From positions 33,166 through 97,165 of the forward strand of contig NZ_MUHE01000007.1 of NCBI RefSeq assembly GCF_002217405.1: 64,000 nucleotides of DNA, written 5' to 3'. The stretch comes from Flavobacterium psychrophilum DSM 3660 = ATCC 49418. Lineage in GTDB: Bacteria; Bacteroidota; Bacteroidia; Flavobacteriales; Flavobacteriaceae. Below, in pieces: positions 46,185-56,300 of the stretch; position 1 is the first letter of the stretch; each line of letters begins with the position of its first letter. The notes beneath the pieces were generated by a model, which made no database searches, was not told the DNA's origin, and saw only the letters and a list, made by a program, of their open reading frames with translations. Position numbers and translations under genes: made by a program.

Positions 46185-47255
46185 ATGAAATTACTCAAAT
46201 CTATAATCACAATAGGCATTTTATTAACATCAATTACAAATTATGGTCAATTTACAGATCAAATAAATTCCAACAGACCAGGAAAATCTATGGGAGCATT
46301 TGCCGTTGGAAAAAAAATATACCAGGTAGAAAGCGGATTATATTACATTAATGAATCAAATGAAGTACCAAATTATGATGCTCGTGGATTTGGTTTAGAT
46401 TTTGCAGCTCGTGGCGGATTTATAAAAGAACAACTGGAGTTTGTTTTAGAAGCTCAATTTCAATTAGATAAATATTCGGTAACAGATTCGATAAATAAAA
46501 ACAGAAACGGTTTAAAACAAACCACTTTTGGCGCAAAATATTTATTTTATGATCCTTTCAAAAAAGCACCAGCAAAACCAAATATATACAGCTGGAAAGC
46601 AAACCACAAAATGAGTTGGAAACAATTTATACCAGCAATATCAGGTTATGTAGGCATAAATTATGTTATGAAAAATGATTATAGCATTCCGAACGAATCA
46701 GCAATTAGCCCTAAAGTGATGCTGGCAACTCAACATCATTTTGGGGTAAAATGGGTTTTGGTAAGTAATATAATTGCTGATAAAATTACATCTAACAATG
46801 CTAATTTTGGCTCAGTATTTACTCTAACTAGAGCTATTAGCGAAAAATGGGCCGCTTTTATAGAAAACAAAGCAATAAAAGGAAATTATTATTCTGACGG
46901 AATTTTTACAATAGGAGCTACACATTTGCTAAAAAATAACATTCAAATTGATGCTTCTATTAGCAAAAACATCAAATCTACACCATCATTATTATACGGA
47001 GGCATTGGTTTTTCTTGGCGTTTCGACAAAAAGCACAAAGACATCCAAATGAAAGACGGGAAAGAAGTAAAAGATAAGAAAGAAGATAAAAACAAAAAAA
47101 CTAAAGGGTCCTTATCGCAAGAAGAATTAGACAAAGAAAAAGCAAAAGCTGAGAAAAAATCTAGAAAAAACAAACCTGACGCAGCGCAAGAAAAACCAAC
47201 CCAAGAAACAAAGAAAAAACGTTTAGACGATATCGAAGAAACCCCAGCCCCGTAA
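46185..47255 (+). CDS. Outer-membrane beta-barrel protein with charged tail
   Basis: A 356-residue exported protein: signal peptide MKLLKSIITIGILLTSITNYG, a barrel part (residues 20-290) with alternating beta segments (YQVESGLYYINESNEVPNYD, LEFVLEAQFQLDKYSVTDSI), resembling the transporter/outer-membrane channel family, and a very unusual lysine/glutamate tail of about 70 residues (KDKKEDKNKKTKG...). The tail probably remains periplasmic. Its stop codon shares one base with the start codon of the next gene (TAATG), which suggests coupled translation. Confidence 0.75.
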   Translation: MKLLKSIITIGILLTSITNYGQFTDQINSNRPGKSMGAFAVGKKIYQVESGLYYINESNEVPNYDARGFGLDFAARGGFIKEQLEFVLEAQFQLDKYSVTDSINKNRNGLKQTTFGAKYLFYDPFKKAPAKPNIYSWKANHKMSWKQFIPAISGYVGINYVMKNDYSIPNESAISPKVMLATQHHFGVKWVLVSNIIADKITSNNANFGSVFTLTRAISEKWAAFIENKAIKGNYYSDGIFTIGATHLLKNNIQIDASISKNIKSTPSLLYGGIGFSWRFDKKHKDIQMKDGKEVKDKKEDKNKKTKGSLSQEELDKEKAKAEKKSRKNKPDAAQEKPTQETKKKRLDDIEETPAP

Positions 47256-48385
47256 TGATTACTATAAAAGAAGCCAAAACAAAAAAAGAACTAACAGATT
47301 ATATCAAGTTTCCTTTTTCGTTATATAAAAACAATAAATATTGGGTTCCGCCGATTATTGACGATGAACTTGAGACTTTTGATAAAACCAAAAATCCTGC
47401 TTTCGAAAATGCAGAAGCTTACTTTTATTTAGCTTATCGCGATAATAAAATTGTGGGTCGAATTGCTGCCATCATCAATTGGAGCGAGGTAAATGACCAG
47501 CAAAAAAGCAAAGTTCGTTTTGGTTGGTTTGATGTTATTGATGACATTGAAGTTACCAAAACATTACTCGAAAAAGTACGAGAATTAGGCAAAAAAAAGA
47601 ATCTAGATCATATAGAAGGTCCTATGGGATTTTCTAATCTCGATAAAGTTGGCGTACTTACTGAAGGATTTGAAGAAATTGGAACCATGATTACTTGGTA
47701 CAATTTTCCTTATTATGCAACACATTTTGAGCAACTAGGTTTTGTTGTCGAAAAAGAATATTTAGAAAACAAATTTCCTTTTGCAAACGTAAAATTAGAA
47801 TTCTTCGACAAAGCGCAAGAACTCATAAAAAGACGTTACAACCTGAAAGCCTTAAATTTTAAAAAAACAAAAGACGTTTTACCCTATGTAGATAAAATGT
47901 TCGATTTATTTAATGCTTCCTATGCCAATTTGTCTTCATTTGTAGCTATTTCAGACATTCAAAAGGAATACTTTAAGAAAAAATACATTTCATTTATCAA
48001 CCCAGAATACATTAAATTTGTAGAAGATAAAGACCAAAATTTAGTTGCTTTTGCCATTGTAATGCCTAGTTTTTCTAGGGCTTTACAAAAAGCCAAAGGC
48101 AAACTTTTTCCTTTTGGATTATTTCATTTACTTAATGCTAGAAAAAACAGCAAAGACGTTACTTTTTATCTAATTGGTGTGCATCCAGAATATCAAAACA
48201 AAGGTGTTCATGCTATTATTTTCAAAGAAATGCACACTACATTTACCGAAAAAGGAATACAAAATTGCATTCGAACACCAGAATTGGCTGATAATCATGC
48301 CATACATTTACTTTGGAAAAATTTTGACCCTAAGATTATTTGCAGAAGAAAGACTTTTAGAATTCAGATTTCAGATTTCAGATAA
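47255..48385 (+). CDS. GNAT-like acyltransferase family protein
   Basis: A 376-residue soluble protein, about twice the size of a single GNAT domain. The N-terminal part (VPPIIDDELETFDKTKNPAF...FYLAYRDNKIVGRIAAIIN) and the C-terminal part (LIGVHPEYQNKGVHAIIF, with the acetyl-CoA loop Q-x-x-G) fit the family. The last seven codons (RIQISDFR) are encoded by an inverted copy of the CTGAAAT repeat, so the C terminus has probably been altered by repeat DNA. Substrate unknown. Confidence 0.8.
   Translation: MITIKEAKTKKELTDYIKFPFSLYKNNKYWVPPIIDDELETFDKTKNPAFENAEAYFYLAYRDNKIVGRIAAIINWSEVNDQQKSKVRFGWFDVIDDIEVTKTLLEKVRELGKKKNLDHIEGPMGFSNLDKVGVLTEGFEEIGTMITWYNFPYYATHFEQLGFVVEKEYLENKFPFANVKLEFFDKAQELIKRRYNLKALNFKKTKDVLPYVDKMFDLFNASYANLSSFVAISDIQKEYFKKKYISFINPEYIKFVEDKDQNLVAFAIVMPSFSRALQKAKGKLFPFGLFHLLNARKNSKDVTFYLIGVHPEYQNKGVHAIIFKEMHTTFTEKGIQNCIRTPELADNHAIHLLWKNFDPKIICRRKTFRIQISDFR
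48361..48382. repeat. Inverted partial copy of the 7-bp repeat
   Basis: Contains CAGATTTCAGATTTCAGAT, the reverse complement of the (CTGAAAT) tract at 45758-45816; it overlaps the 3' end of the GNAT-like gene. Confidence 0.8.
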
Positions 48386-48434
48386 CAGATTATTGACAAT
48401 TATATTTTATACTTTTAAAACTATGTTGAGATAA

Positions 48435-48665
48435 ATAAAACATCAATTAAATTATGGATGGGATAACTTCAAATTATATAATAAAAAAAATGAAACTTCA
48501 GAGCGAAGATTATATAAAAAAATTACAAAAGAAATTCTTGAAAAAATAAATAAGTACCAAAGTTATATAGGATTAGAAATGATAATTGATACAGTAAATT
48601 CAATTGAAACAAATAAACTTGAACTATATCTAAATAATTATAATAAAAAAAAACCATTCACATGA
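48435..48665 (+). pseudogene. Gene remnant, 3' part of an unrecognised protein
   Basis: One frame is open for about 76 codons and ends in TGA at 48663-48665, with protein-like composition: LNYGWDNFKLYNKKNETSER, then RRLYKKITKEILEKINKYQS and GLEMIIDTVNSIETNKLELY. No plausible start codon lies at its 5' end, and an in-frame stop (TAA) lies just before it. The first in-frame ATG is at codon 46. It looks like the 3' end of a gene whose 5' part was lost. I do not recognise the family. Confidence 0.5.
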
Positions 48666-48673
48666 ATGGTTTT
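48650..48673. terminator. Bidirectional terminator
   Basis: AAAACCATTC (48650-48659), loop ACAT, GAATGGTTTT (48664-48673), with A-run before and T-run after. It terminates the alpha-oxoamine synthase gene on the minus strand, 22 nt past its stop. Confidence 0.8.
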
Positions 48674-48695
48674 TTTTAAAATTATAAATTATACA

Positions 48696-49955
48696 TTAAG
48701 AAACATCAACCGTTGTTCTATCTGCAATTTCTTTATACGTTCCGTTTACTAATTTTTCACGAATAGCTTCAAAAGCAGTCAGTGTTTCATCAATATCGGC
48801 AATAGTGTGAGATGCTGTAGGAATCATTCTTAGTAAAATCATACCTTTAGGAATTACTGGATAAACCACTATCGAAAGGAAAATACCATAGTTTTCTCTC
48901 AAATCGTTTACCATAATCATGGCTTCCGGAATAGAACCTTCAAGATAAACTGGTGTAATACAGGTATTTGTATCTCCAATATTAAACCCTTTTTCTCTCA
49001 AACCACTTTGTAGCGCATTTACATTTACCCAAAGTTTGTCTTTTATTTCAGACGATTTACGCAATAATTCCAAACGCTTTAGCGAACCAACTGTTTGAAT
49101 CATTGGCAAGGCTTTGGCAAACATTTGCGAACGTAAATTATATTTTAAGTAATCGATAATCTCTTTATCTGCGGCAACAAAAGCCCCAATATTTGCCATC
49201 GATTTTGCAAAAGTCGAAAAATAAACATCAATATCGTCCTGACAACCTTGCTCCTCTCCTGCTCCTGCTCCAGTTTTTCCTAGCGTTCCAAAACCATGTG
49301 CATCATCTACTAGCAAACGGAAATTGTATTTTTTCTTCATTTCTACAATTTCTTTCAACTTTCCTTGTTGTCCACGCATCCCGAAAACACCTTCTGTGAT
49401 AAACAAAATTCCGCCACCAGTTTCTTCAGCTAATTTTGTAGCACGTTGCAGGTTTTTCTCCATACTCTCAATATCATTATGGCGATAGGTAAAACGTTTT
49501 CCCATGTGCAAACGAACACCATCTATAATACAAGCATGTGCATCTACATCATATACAATGACATCGTTTTTAGTTACTAAAGCATCTATAATAGACACCA
49601 TTCCTTGGTAACCAAAATTTAATAAGTAAGCCGATTCTTTCATTACAAAAGCGGCTAATTCTTTTTCTAATTGTTCGTGAGCATCCGTATGACCAGACAT
49701 CATACGAGCCCCCATAGGATAAGCGGCACCATATCGCATTGCTGCATCAGTGTCTGCCTGACGCACTTCTGGGTGATTTGCAAGACCCAAATAGTCATTT
49801 AAACTCCAGTTTAATATATTTTTTCCTTTAAATTGCATTCTTGGACCCAATTCGCCTTCTAATTTTGGAAACACAAAATATCCTTCTGCCTGCGAAGCCC
49901 ATTTTCCTAATGGTCCTTTATTGTTTTGAATTCTTTCGAATAAATCTTTTACCAT
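48696..49955 (-). CDS. Alpha-oxoamine synthase (serine palmitoyltransferase / sulfonolipid SulA-like)
   Basis: A 419-residue PLP enzyme that condenses an amino acid with an acyl thioester. Motifs: LNWSLNDYLGLANHPEV, GARMMSGHTDAHEQLE, LLVDDAHGFGTLGKTGAGAG, and the PLP lysine in YFSTFAKSMANIGAF. The substrate is not certain: candidates are serine (sphingolipids), cysteate (sulfonolipids, which flavobacteria make) and glycine/2-amino-3-oxobutyrate. I favour a lipid role because the protein matches the flavobacterial SulA-like type from memory. It is a single-gene unit. Confidence 0.85.
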   Translation of the reverse strand: MVKDLFERIQNNKGPLGKWASQAEGYFVFPKLEGELGPRMQFKGKNILNWSLNDYLGLANHPEVRQADTDAAMRYGAAYPMGARMMSGHTDAHEQLEKELAAFVMKESAYLLNFGYQGMVSIIDALVTKNDVIVYDVDAHACIIDGVRLHMGKRFTYRHNDIESMEKNLQRATKLAEETGGGILFITEGVFGMRGQQGKLKEIVEMKKKYNFRLLVDDAHGFGTLGKTGAGAGEEQGCQDDIDVYFSTFAKSMANIGAFVAADKEIIDYLKYNLRSQMFAKALPMIQTVGSLKRLELLRKSSEIKDKLWVNVNALQSGLREKGFNIGDTNTCITPVYLEGSIPEAMIMVNDLRENYGIFLSIVVYPVIPKGMILLRMIPTASHTIADIDETLTAFEAIREKLVNGTYKEIADRTTVDVS

Positions 49956-50044
49956 AATATTAAAATCTAAATTTTAAATCTAGTTCCGACGCTTCGGAAT
50001 CGACTGCAAAATTAATTATTTAATCTCTCTTATCATAATTTTTT

Positions 50045-50122
50045 TAGGAGCTATTCCTGCTGTTCACTCTATCTTTTGCTTTCTAAAGAAAAAAGCAAAA
50101 GGATGCCGTTACCATCAGGGCT
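50045..50122 (+). repeat. Dispersed structured element, copy C
   Basis: AGGAGCTATTCCTGCTGTTC, hairpin, GGATGCCGTTACCATC, AGGGCT. Stem ATC (50071-50073) / GAT (50102-50104), unpaired G50101, and TTTTGCTTT (50074-50082) / AAAGCAAAA (50092-50100). The most diverged copy outside the stem; it lies between the purB and alpha-oxoamine synthase genes. Confidence 0.75.
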
Positions 50123-50208
50123 AAAAATAGCGTTTTCATAATAAACATTGTGGTTAAATTCACACAAGAAAACAACAATATTTTATTCATTTTACGCTAT
50201 ATCAGAAA

Positions 50209-51552
50209 TTATATCCCCAAAAAATTACTTGGCGTAATAACTAACAATTCGTTTTTAATGGCTTCAGAAACATCTAAAGTAGCAATAAAATCATGAATCG
50301 CTTTTTTATCGATAGTAGTATTGGTTCTTGTGAGTCCTTTCAGGGCTTCGTAAGGATTAGGATACCCTTCGCGACGCAAAATCGTTTGAATAGCTTCTGC
50401 CACAACTGCCCAGTTTTTCTCTAAATCTTCGTGAAATTTAGGTTCGTTTAGCAGTAATTTATTTAATCCTTTTAATGTGGCTTCAAAAGCGATTAAAGTA
50501 TGTCCCATAGGCACACCAATATTTCTTAAAACGGTACTATCTGTTAAATCGCGTTGCAATCTAGACAATGGTAATTTTGCCGAAAGGTGCTCAAAAATTG
50601 CATTGGCAATTCCTAAATTTCCTTCAGAATTTTCAAAATCTATTGGGTTTACTTTGTGTGGCATTGCAGATGATCCTATTTCTCCTGCTTTTATTTTTTG
50701 CTTAAAATATTCCATCGAAACATAGGTCCAAATATCTCTATCTAAATCGATTATAATAGTATTTATTCTTTTTAAAGCATCGAAAAATGCGGCAAAATGA
50801 TCGTAATGTTCTATTTGTGTTGTTGGAAAAGAATGGTGCAAACCTAGTGTATCTTCTACAAAATTGCTTCCAAATTTTCTCCAATCTGTGTTAGGATAAG
50901 CCACATGATGTGCGTTGTAATTTCCTGTAGCCCCACCAAATTTTGCAGCAAAAGGAATATTAAATAACAAACGCATTTGCTCTTCTAATCGTTCTACAAA
51001 AACACCAATTTCTTTGCCCAAACGTGTTGGTGAAGCAGGTTGACCATGGGTTCTGGCTAACATTGGTACTGCTGCCCATTCTACACTTAATTCTTTTAGT
51101 TTAGAAACCAAACCTATTAATGATGGCAAATATACTTTCTCGAACGCTTCTTTTGTAGATAGCGGAATCGCTGTATTGTTAATATCTTGCGAGGTTAATC
51201 CGAAGTGAATAAACTCTTTATATTGCGACAAACCTAACTTTTCGAAAGCTTCTTTGATGAAATATTCGACTGCTTTTACGTCATGGTTTGTTGTTTTTTC
51301 GGTTTCTTTTATCCAAAGAGCCTCTTCGGTTGAGAAGTTTTCGTAAATATTTCTCAAATCTGGATAAATAGTAGGATTTATTCCTGAAAGTTGTGGCAAG
51401 TTAGCCTCGCAAAGTGCAATAAAATATTCGATTTCTACTAAAACTCGATATTTTATTAAGGCTTCTTCAGAAAAATAGGTTGAAAGTGATTTGGTTTTAC
51501 TTCTATAACGACCATCTATTGGCGAAACAGCATTCAATTCAGTTAGTTGCAT
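50209..51552 (-). CDS. purB: Adenylosuccinate lyase
   Basis: Cleaves SAICAR and adenylosuccinate in purine synthesis. It has 447 residues. Signature SSAMPHKVNPIDFENSEGN, N-terminal LTELNAVSPIDGRYRSKTKS, active-site HFGLTSQDINNTA and ARTHGQPASPT are all present. It belongs to the E. coli-like PurB type. A TATCTTTG promoter box is 24 nt upstream of the start codon. Confidence 0.97.
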   Translation of the reverse strand: MQLTELNAVSPIDGRYRSKTKSLSTYFSEEALIKYRVLVEIEYFIALCEANLPQLSGINPTIYPDLRNIYENFSTEEALWIKETEKTTNHDVKAVEYFIKEAFEKLGLSQYKEFIHFGLTSQDINNTAIPLSTKEAFEKVYLPSLIGLVSKLKELSVEWAAVPMLARTHGQPASPTRLGKEIGVFVERLEEQMRLLFNIPFAAKFGGATGNYNAHHVAYPNTDWRKFGSNFVEDTLGLHHSFPTTQIEHYDHFAAFFDALKRINTIIIDLDRDIWTYVSMEYFKQKIKAGEIGSSAMPHKVNPIDFENSEGNLGIANAIFEHLSAKLPLSRLQRDLTDSTVLRNIGVPMGHTLIAFEATLKGLNKLLLNEPKFHEDLEKNWAVVAEAIQTILRREGYPNPYEALKGLTRTNTTIDKKAIHDFIATLDVSEAIKNELLVITPSNFLGI

Positions 51553-51576
51553 TTGTTGTGTTGTTGTTTAAAGGCG

Positions 51577-51584
51577 CAAAGATA
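51577..51584 (-). promoter_or_regulatory. purB promoter -7 box
   Basis: TATCTTTG on the minus strand, 24 nt before the purB ATG, matches TAnnTTTG. Short direct repeats (ATTAGAAA, GACTGTTA) lie just upstream. Confidence 0.6.
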
Positions 51585-51639
51585 ATTAGAAAATTAGAAA
51601 ATTAGACTGTTAGACTGTTAGATTTTTAGATTGAAACTG

Positions 51640-52332
51640 TCATTGTTGTTTCTTTAGTTCTTTTTGCAAAATTTGCATCCCTTTTGATGCTAAAGCTTCA
51701 ATGATTTTAAAATTTTGTGGCGTATTACTAACATTTGCAGGATTTGGATCTATATAATAAACTAGACAATCTTCGGCCGCAAAATGCATCAAACTTGCTG
51801 CAGGATACACTTGTAAGGAAGTGCCTATAATGATTAAAATATCGGCTAATTGTACCAATTCGACTGCGTATTCTAATGCAGGAACATCTTCGCCAAACCA
51901 TACAATATGCGGACGAAGTTGGTTTTTTTTATCATCAAAATCGCCCAAATGCAAATTCTCCGACCAATCTAAAATATAATTTTCGTTTTTTGTACTTCTA
52001 ACTTTCAATAATTCGCCATGCAAATGCAAAACATTTTTACTTCCTGCTCTTTCGTGCAAATTATCTACATTTTGGGTAATAATTTGCATATCGAAATCAT
52101 TTTCTAAATCGGCCAAAATTAAGTGCGCTTCATTCGGTTTTACCGTTTTAAGTTCCTGACGGCGTTTGTTATAAAAATCGAGAACCAAAGTAGGATTCTT
52201 ATGCCACCCTTGGGGTGTAGCAACATCTTCAACATTATGCCCTTCCCAAAGTCCGCCACTATCACGAAAGGTTTTTATACCGCTTTCGGCAGAAATTCCA
52301 GCACCTGTTAAAATAACTAATTTCTTTTTCAT
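51640..52332 (-). CDS. cobB: NAD-dependent deacylase CobB (sirtuin), without zinc cysteines
   Basis: Removes acyl groups from lysines using NAD. It has 230 residues. NAD-binding GAGISAESGIKTFRDSGGLW, active site TQNVDNLHERAG and HLHGEL, RPHIVWFGE, and the class III (SIRT5-like) Tyr/Arg in FYNKRRQEL, which fits desuccinylase activity. The four cysteines of the usual zinc ribbon between HLHGEL and RPHIVWFGE are all absent: the segment reads KVRSTKNENYILDWSENLHL. It is convergent with nothing and stands alone upstream of purB. Confidence 0.9.
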   Translation of the reverse strand: MKKKLVILTGAGISAESGIKTFRDSGGLWEGHNVEDVATPQGWHKNPTLVLDFYNKRRQELKTVKPNEAHLILADLENDFDMQIITQNVDNLHERAGSKNVLHLHGELLKVRSTKNENYILDWSENLHLGDFDDKKNQLRPHIVWFGEDVPALEYAVELVQLADILIIIGTSLQVYPAASLMHFAAEDCLVYYIDPNPANVSNTPQNFKIIEALASKGMQILQKELKKQQ

Positions 52333-52452
52333 TGTATGTTAAGGTATTGTCTAATCTCAAACTTGTCATTCCTAGGAATTACAAAATAGGTAATATATTG
52401 TCTCTTTTCTCAAAGATATAAAAGTATTAGATTTAAATAAATTCTCTTTCAC

Positions 52453-52460
52453 TATTTTTG
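52453..52460 (+). promoter_or_regulatory. trmH promoter -7 box
   Basis: TATTTTTG, 20 nt before the ATG at 52481, matches TAnnTTTG. Confidence 0.6.
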
Positions 52461-52480
52461 CAAAAAATACTATTAAAAAA

Positions 52481-53134
52481 ATGATCGATTTAGATTACTT
52501 GGCTTTTTTGGAAAACATACTAACAGACAACCGCAAAGAGAAATTTTTGAAAGTCTTAGAAAACAGAACCAACCATTTTACAATTGCTGTTGAAGATATT
52601 TTTCAGATGCATAATACAAGTGCCGTCATGCGAAGTTGCGAAGTTTTTGGAATTCAAGAACTTAATGTAATCGAGGAAAGATATGGCAAAAGTATCGATA
52701 AGGAAATTGCGATGGGCGCTCAGAAATGGGTAGATATTAATACTTTTGATAGCGTTACAAATTGTATCGAAAGTTTAAAAAACAAAGGGTATCAGATTAT
52801 TGCCACCACGCCACATGAAAATGATTGTTTGCTAGAAGATTTTGATATTTCTAAACCAAGTGCTTTGTTTTTTGGTACCGAAAGAGATGGTTTGTCGGAA
52901 GAAATTCTCAAACAAGCCGATGGTTTTCTGAAAATCCCGATGGTTGGTTTTACCGAAAGTTTAAACATATCGGTTTCGGCAGCAATTATCATTCAAAATC
53001 TAACCGAAAGATTACGCAAATCTGATGTGAATTGGAAATTATCTGATGATGAAATCCTAGAAAAAAGATTGGCTTGGGCTAAAAATTCTATTAAAGATAT
53101 TAAAAGAATAGAAGCCCGATATTATAATATATAA
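52481..53134 (+). CDS. trmH: tRNA (guanosine(18)-2'-O)-methyltransferase TrmH
   Basis: A SPOUT-fold methyltransferase of 217 residues. Motif 1 NTSAVMRSCEVFGIQELNVI, motif 2 ALFFGTERDGLSEEIL, motif 3 MVGFTESLNISVSAAI are complete. It ends in a basic C-terminal segment. TrmH methylates G18 of tRNA; a 23S rRNA target is a less likely alternative. It is convergent with the DUF2892 gene, 24 bp between stop codons. Confidence 0.93.
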   Translation: MIDLDYLAFLENILTDNRKEKFLKVLENRTNHFTIAVEDIFQMHNTSAVMRSCEVFGIQELNVIEERYGKSIDKEIAMGAQKWVDINTFDSVTNCIESLKNKGYQIIATTPHENDCLLEDFDISKPSALFFGTERDGLSEEILKQADGFLKIPMVGFTESLNISVSAAIIIQNLTERLRKSDVNWKLSDDEILEKRLAWAKNSIKDIKRIEARYYNI

Positions 53135-53158
53135 TCGAGCTTCATTTCTAAAAATCAT

Positions 53159-53344
53159 CTAATCTTTGAATCCTAATTTAGACAATATAATTTCCAATAA
53201 ACACCATTTTGTAATTCCCGATTGAAATAAATTTACTCCTATAAAAGCCGTAAACCACAACCAGTTTTGATTGACATAGATTGACAATAGTAAACTGATT
53301 AAGATAAATGAACCAACTATTATTCTAAAAATTTTATTTTTCAT
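53159..53344 (-). CDS. DUF2892 (YgaP-transmembrane type) protein, end of efflux operon
   Basis: A 61-residue protein with two short hydrophobic helices (MKNKIFRIIVGSFILISLLL, WLWFTAFIGVNLFQ) and the DUF2892 tail ITKWCLLEIILSKLGF. DUF2892 is usually the membrane part of rhodanese proteins of the YgaP type. It lies 15 nt after the RND transporter stop codon, so it is in that operon. A second DUF2892 gene at 60242 lies in the sulfur operon, which ties the two operons together. Confidence 0.85.
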   Translation of the reverse strand: MKNKIFRIIVGSFILISLLLSIYVNQNWLWFTAFIGVNLFQSGITKWCLLEIILSKLGFKD

Positions 53345-53359
53345 AATTTTAATTTTTTA

Positions 53360-56300
53360 TTAATTAATGATGTCGTTATCTGTTTCTTCAATATTTTTTT
53401 CCCATTTTTTTCTTTCAGTAACATAATAAATAATAGGCACTACTAACAAGGTTAATATCGTAGAAACAATGGCTCCAAATACTAACGAAATGGCTAATCC
53501 TTGAAAGATTGGATCAAATAATATGATAGATGCGCCAATAACTACTGCTCCAGTGGTTAGTAAAATTGGGGTTGTTCTCACAGCGCCTGCTTCAATAATG
53601 GCTTGTTTTAACGGAATACCATCGTGGAGTCGGATTTCTATAAAGTCTATTAATAGAACTGAGTTTCGTACCATTACTCCAGCCAAAGCAATCATTCCTA
53701 TAAAAGACGTTGCTGTAAAAAAGGCACCTAACAACCAGTGTCCGAATACAATTCCTATTAACGATAGTGGTATTGCCATCATCATGACCATTGGGGTTTT
53801 AAAATTTTGAAACCAACCTACGATCAACATATAAATAATAACAATTACAACCATAAAAGCTACACCTAAATCACGAAATACTTCTAGTGTAATTTGCCAT
53901 TCTCCGTCCCATTTTACGGTAAAATCACTTTCGTCCGATGGTTGATCCATATACAACTCATTAACTTTATACCCTTTTGGCAAGTGCATTTTTTGGAGTT
54001 TTTCATTCATTCCTAAAATGGCATATACAGGACTTTCTAAGGCTCCAGCCATATCGGCAGTTACATAAACCACTCGCTTTTGATCTTTTCTGTAAATGGT
54101 TTTCTGCAAAGTATCTTTAATCACTTTTACCAAATCGCTTACAGGAACTACATTACCACGACTGCCTTTTATTTTCAGATTTTCGATGTCTTGTAATGAA
54201 GTTTTGTCTTTATCGTCGAGCGAAAGCACAATACCTACATTGTCATTAGAATTTTCATCATATAAATTAGAAACTGGATATTCTTTTAATAAATAAGTCA
54301 AATTTCCAATAATTTGTTGAGGCGCAATTCCGTTTAGCATGGCTTTTTCTTTATCTACCTCAAGTTTGTATTCTGTTTGATTGTCTTCGGTCATCCAATC
54401 GACATCTACAATATCTGAAGTCGTTTCTAAAATACCTTTCACCTGATTGGCTACTTTAATTTGGTCTTTGTAATTTGGGCCATAAATCTCGGCAACCAAA
54501 GTAGATAATACTGGTGGTCCTGGCGGAACTTCGATAATTTTTACATTGGCACCATATTTTTTAGCAATTTTTTGCACTTCGGGACGAACTATTTTAGCAA
54601 TGCCATGACTTTGTAAGTCACGATTTTCTTTGTGCAACAAATTGACCTGAATGTCTGCCATATTACTGCCACCACGTAAATCGTAATGACGTACTAATCC
54701 GTTGAAGGTTATAGGTGCTGATGTTCCGATATAATTTTGATAATTTACCACTTCTGGAACAGTAGAAAGATATTGTGCAATTTCTTGAGTTACTGCCGCT
54801 GTTCTTTCTAAAGTGGTTCCTTCGGGCATATCAATCACTACTTGAAATTCGTTTTTATTATCAAAAGGCAACATTTTTACAATCACCGATTTGGTAAAAA
54901 ACATTGTAACCGAACCTATTAAAAGCAAAACCGTTAGTCCGATTAAAATTCTTCTTTTTTTACTACTTTCTAATAACGGACGTTCTAATTTGTTGTAAAT
55001 TTTATAAATCCAATTGGTTTCTAAACCTTCTTCCTCTTTGTGTTTTTGCTCGTCTTTTTCTTGAAGCAAATGATACCCCAAATAAGGCGTTACAGTCAAG
55101 GCAACAAATAACGAAAGTAACATCGCAATCGAAGCACCAATAGGCATCGGACTCATATAAGGCCCCATCATTCCAGATACAAATGCCATAGGTAAAATAG
55201 CAGCAATTACTGTAAATGTGGCTAATATAGTTGGATTTCCTACTTCATTTATAGCATAAATAGCAGCTTGTTTAAACGGTAATCGCTTCATTTTGAAATG
55301 ACGGTGCATGTTTTCGGCAATAATAATACTATCATCAACTACAATTCCTACCACAAAAACCAAAGCAAAAAGCGTGATTCTATTTAAAGTATAACCTAAT
55401 AAATAATAAGCAAATAAGGTCAAAGCAAAGGTTAAAGGAACAGAGAAGAAAACGACCAATCCGCCACGCCATCCCATAGCTAATATTACTAAAAAAGTAA
55501 CGGCTATAATAGCAATTGCTAAGTGCATTAATAATTCGCCTACTTTATCTGAAGCTGTTTCTCCGTAATTACGAGTTACTTCTACATGTACATCATCGGT
55601 GATAATCGTTTTTTTAAGTTGCTCTACTCGCTCTAATATTTTTTCTGATATTTTCATCGCATCGGCACCTTTTACTTTTCCGATAGAAATAGTCACGGCA
55701 GGATATTCTGATTTTGAAGTTTTGAATTTATCGTTGGCTTTGCCATATCCAAAAGAAACATAACTACTTGGTGTAGCGGGTCCGTCTTGTATCGAAGCCA
55801 CTTGTTTTAAATAAACTGGCAAATTAGCATTAACACCAACAACTAAATTCTCAACATCTTCCGATGATTTTAGAAACTGTCCCGTAGTAACCAAATATTC
55901 TTGGTCATTATTAACAAAACTTCCCGATTGCGAGCTACCATTATTGGCTTGAATCATTTGCATAATTCCCAAAGCATCAACACCATTTTCGGCCATTTTA
56001 TCTTTATCTAAAACTACTTTTACTTGGCGGTTTCTACCTCCAATTTCTCTAGTAATGGCAACATCTTTCACTTTCTCAACTTCAGAGGTAACTTCTTCGG
56101 CAATTTGACGAATTTCAAAATCATCTAATTTTTCACTCCAAAGCGTTAATCCCAACATCGGAACATCGTCAATAGAACGTGTTTTTACCATAGGTTTGTA
56201 CACCCCTTGCGGAAACATATTTTCGTGTTTCGCCAATTCGTCATACAATTTTACATACGAACGTTCAACATCTTGCCCAACATAAAACTGAACAATCAAA

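Larger units (their letters stand above)
48386..48695. other. Intergenic region with a gene remnant
   Basis: 310 bp between two convergent genes. It holds a start-less open frame (48435-48665) and the terminator at 48650-48673; no complete gene. Confidence 0.6.
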
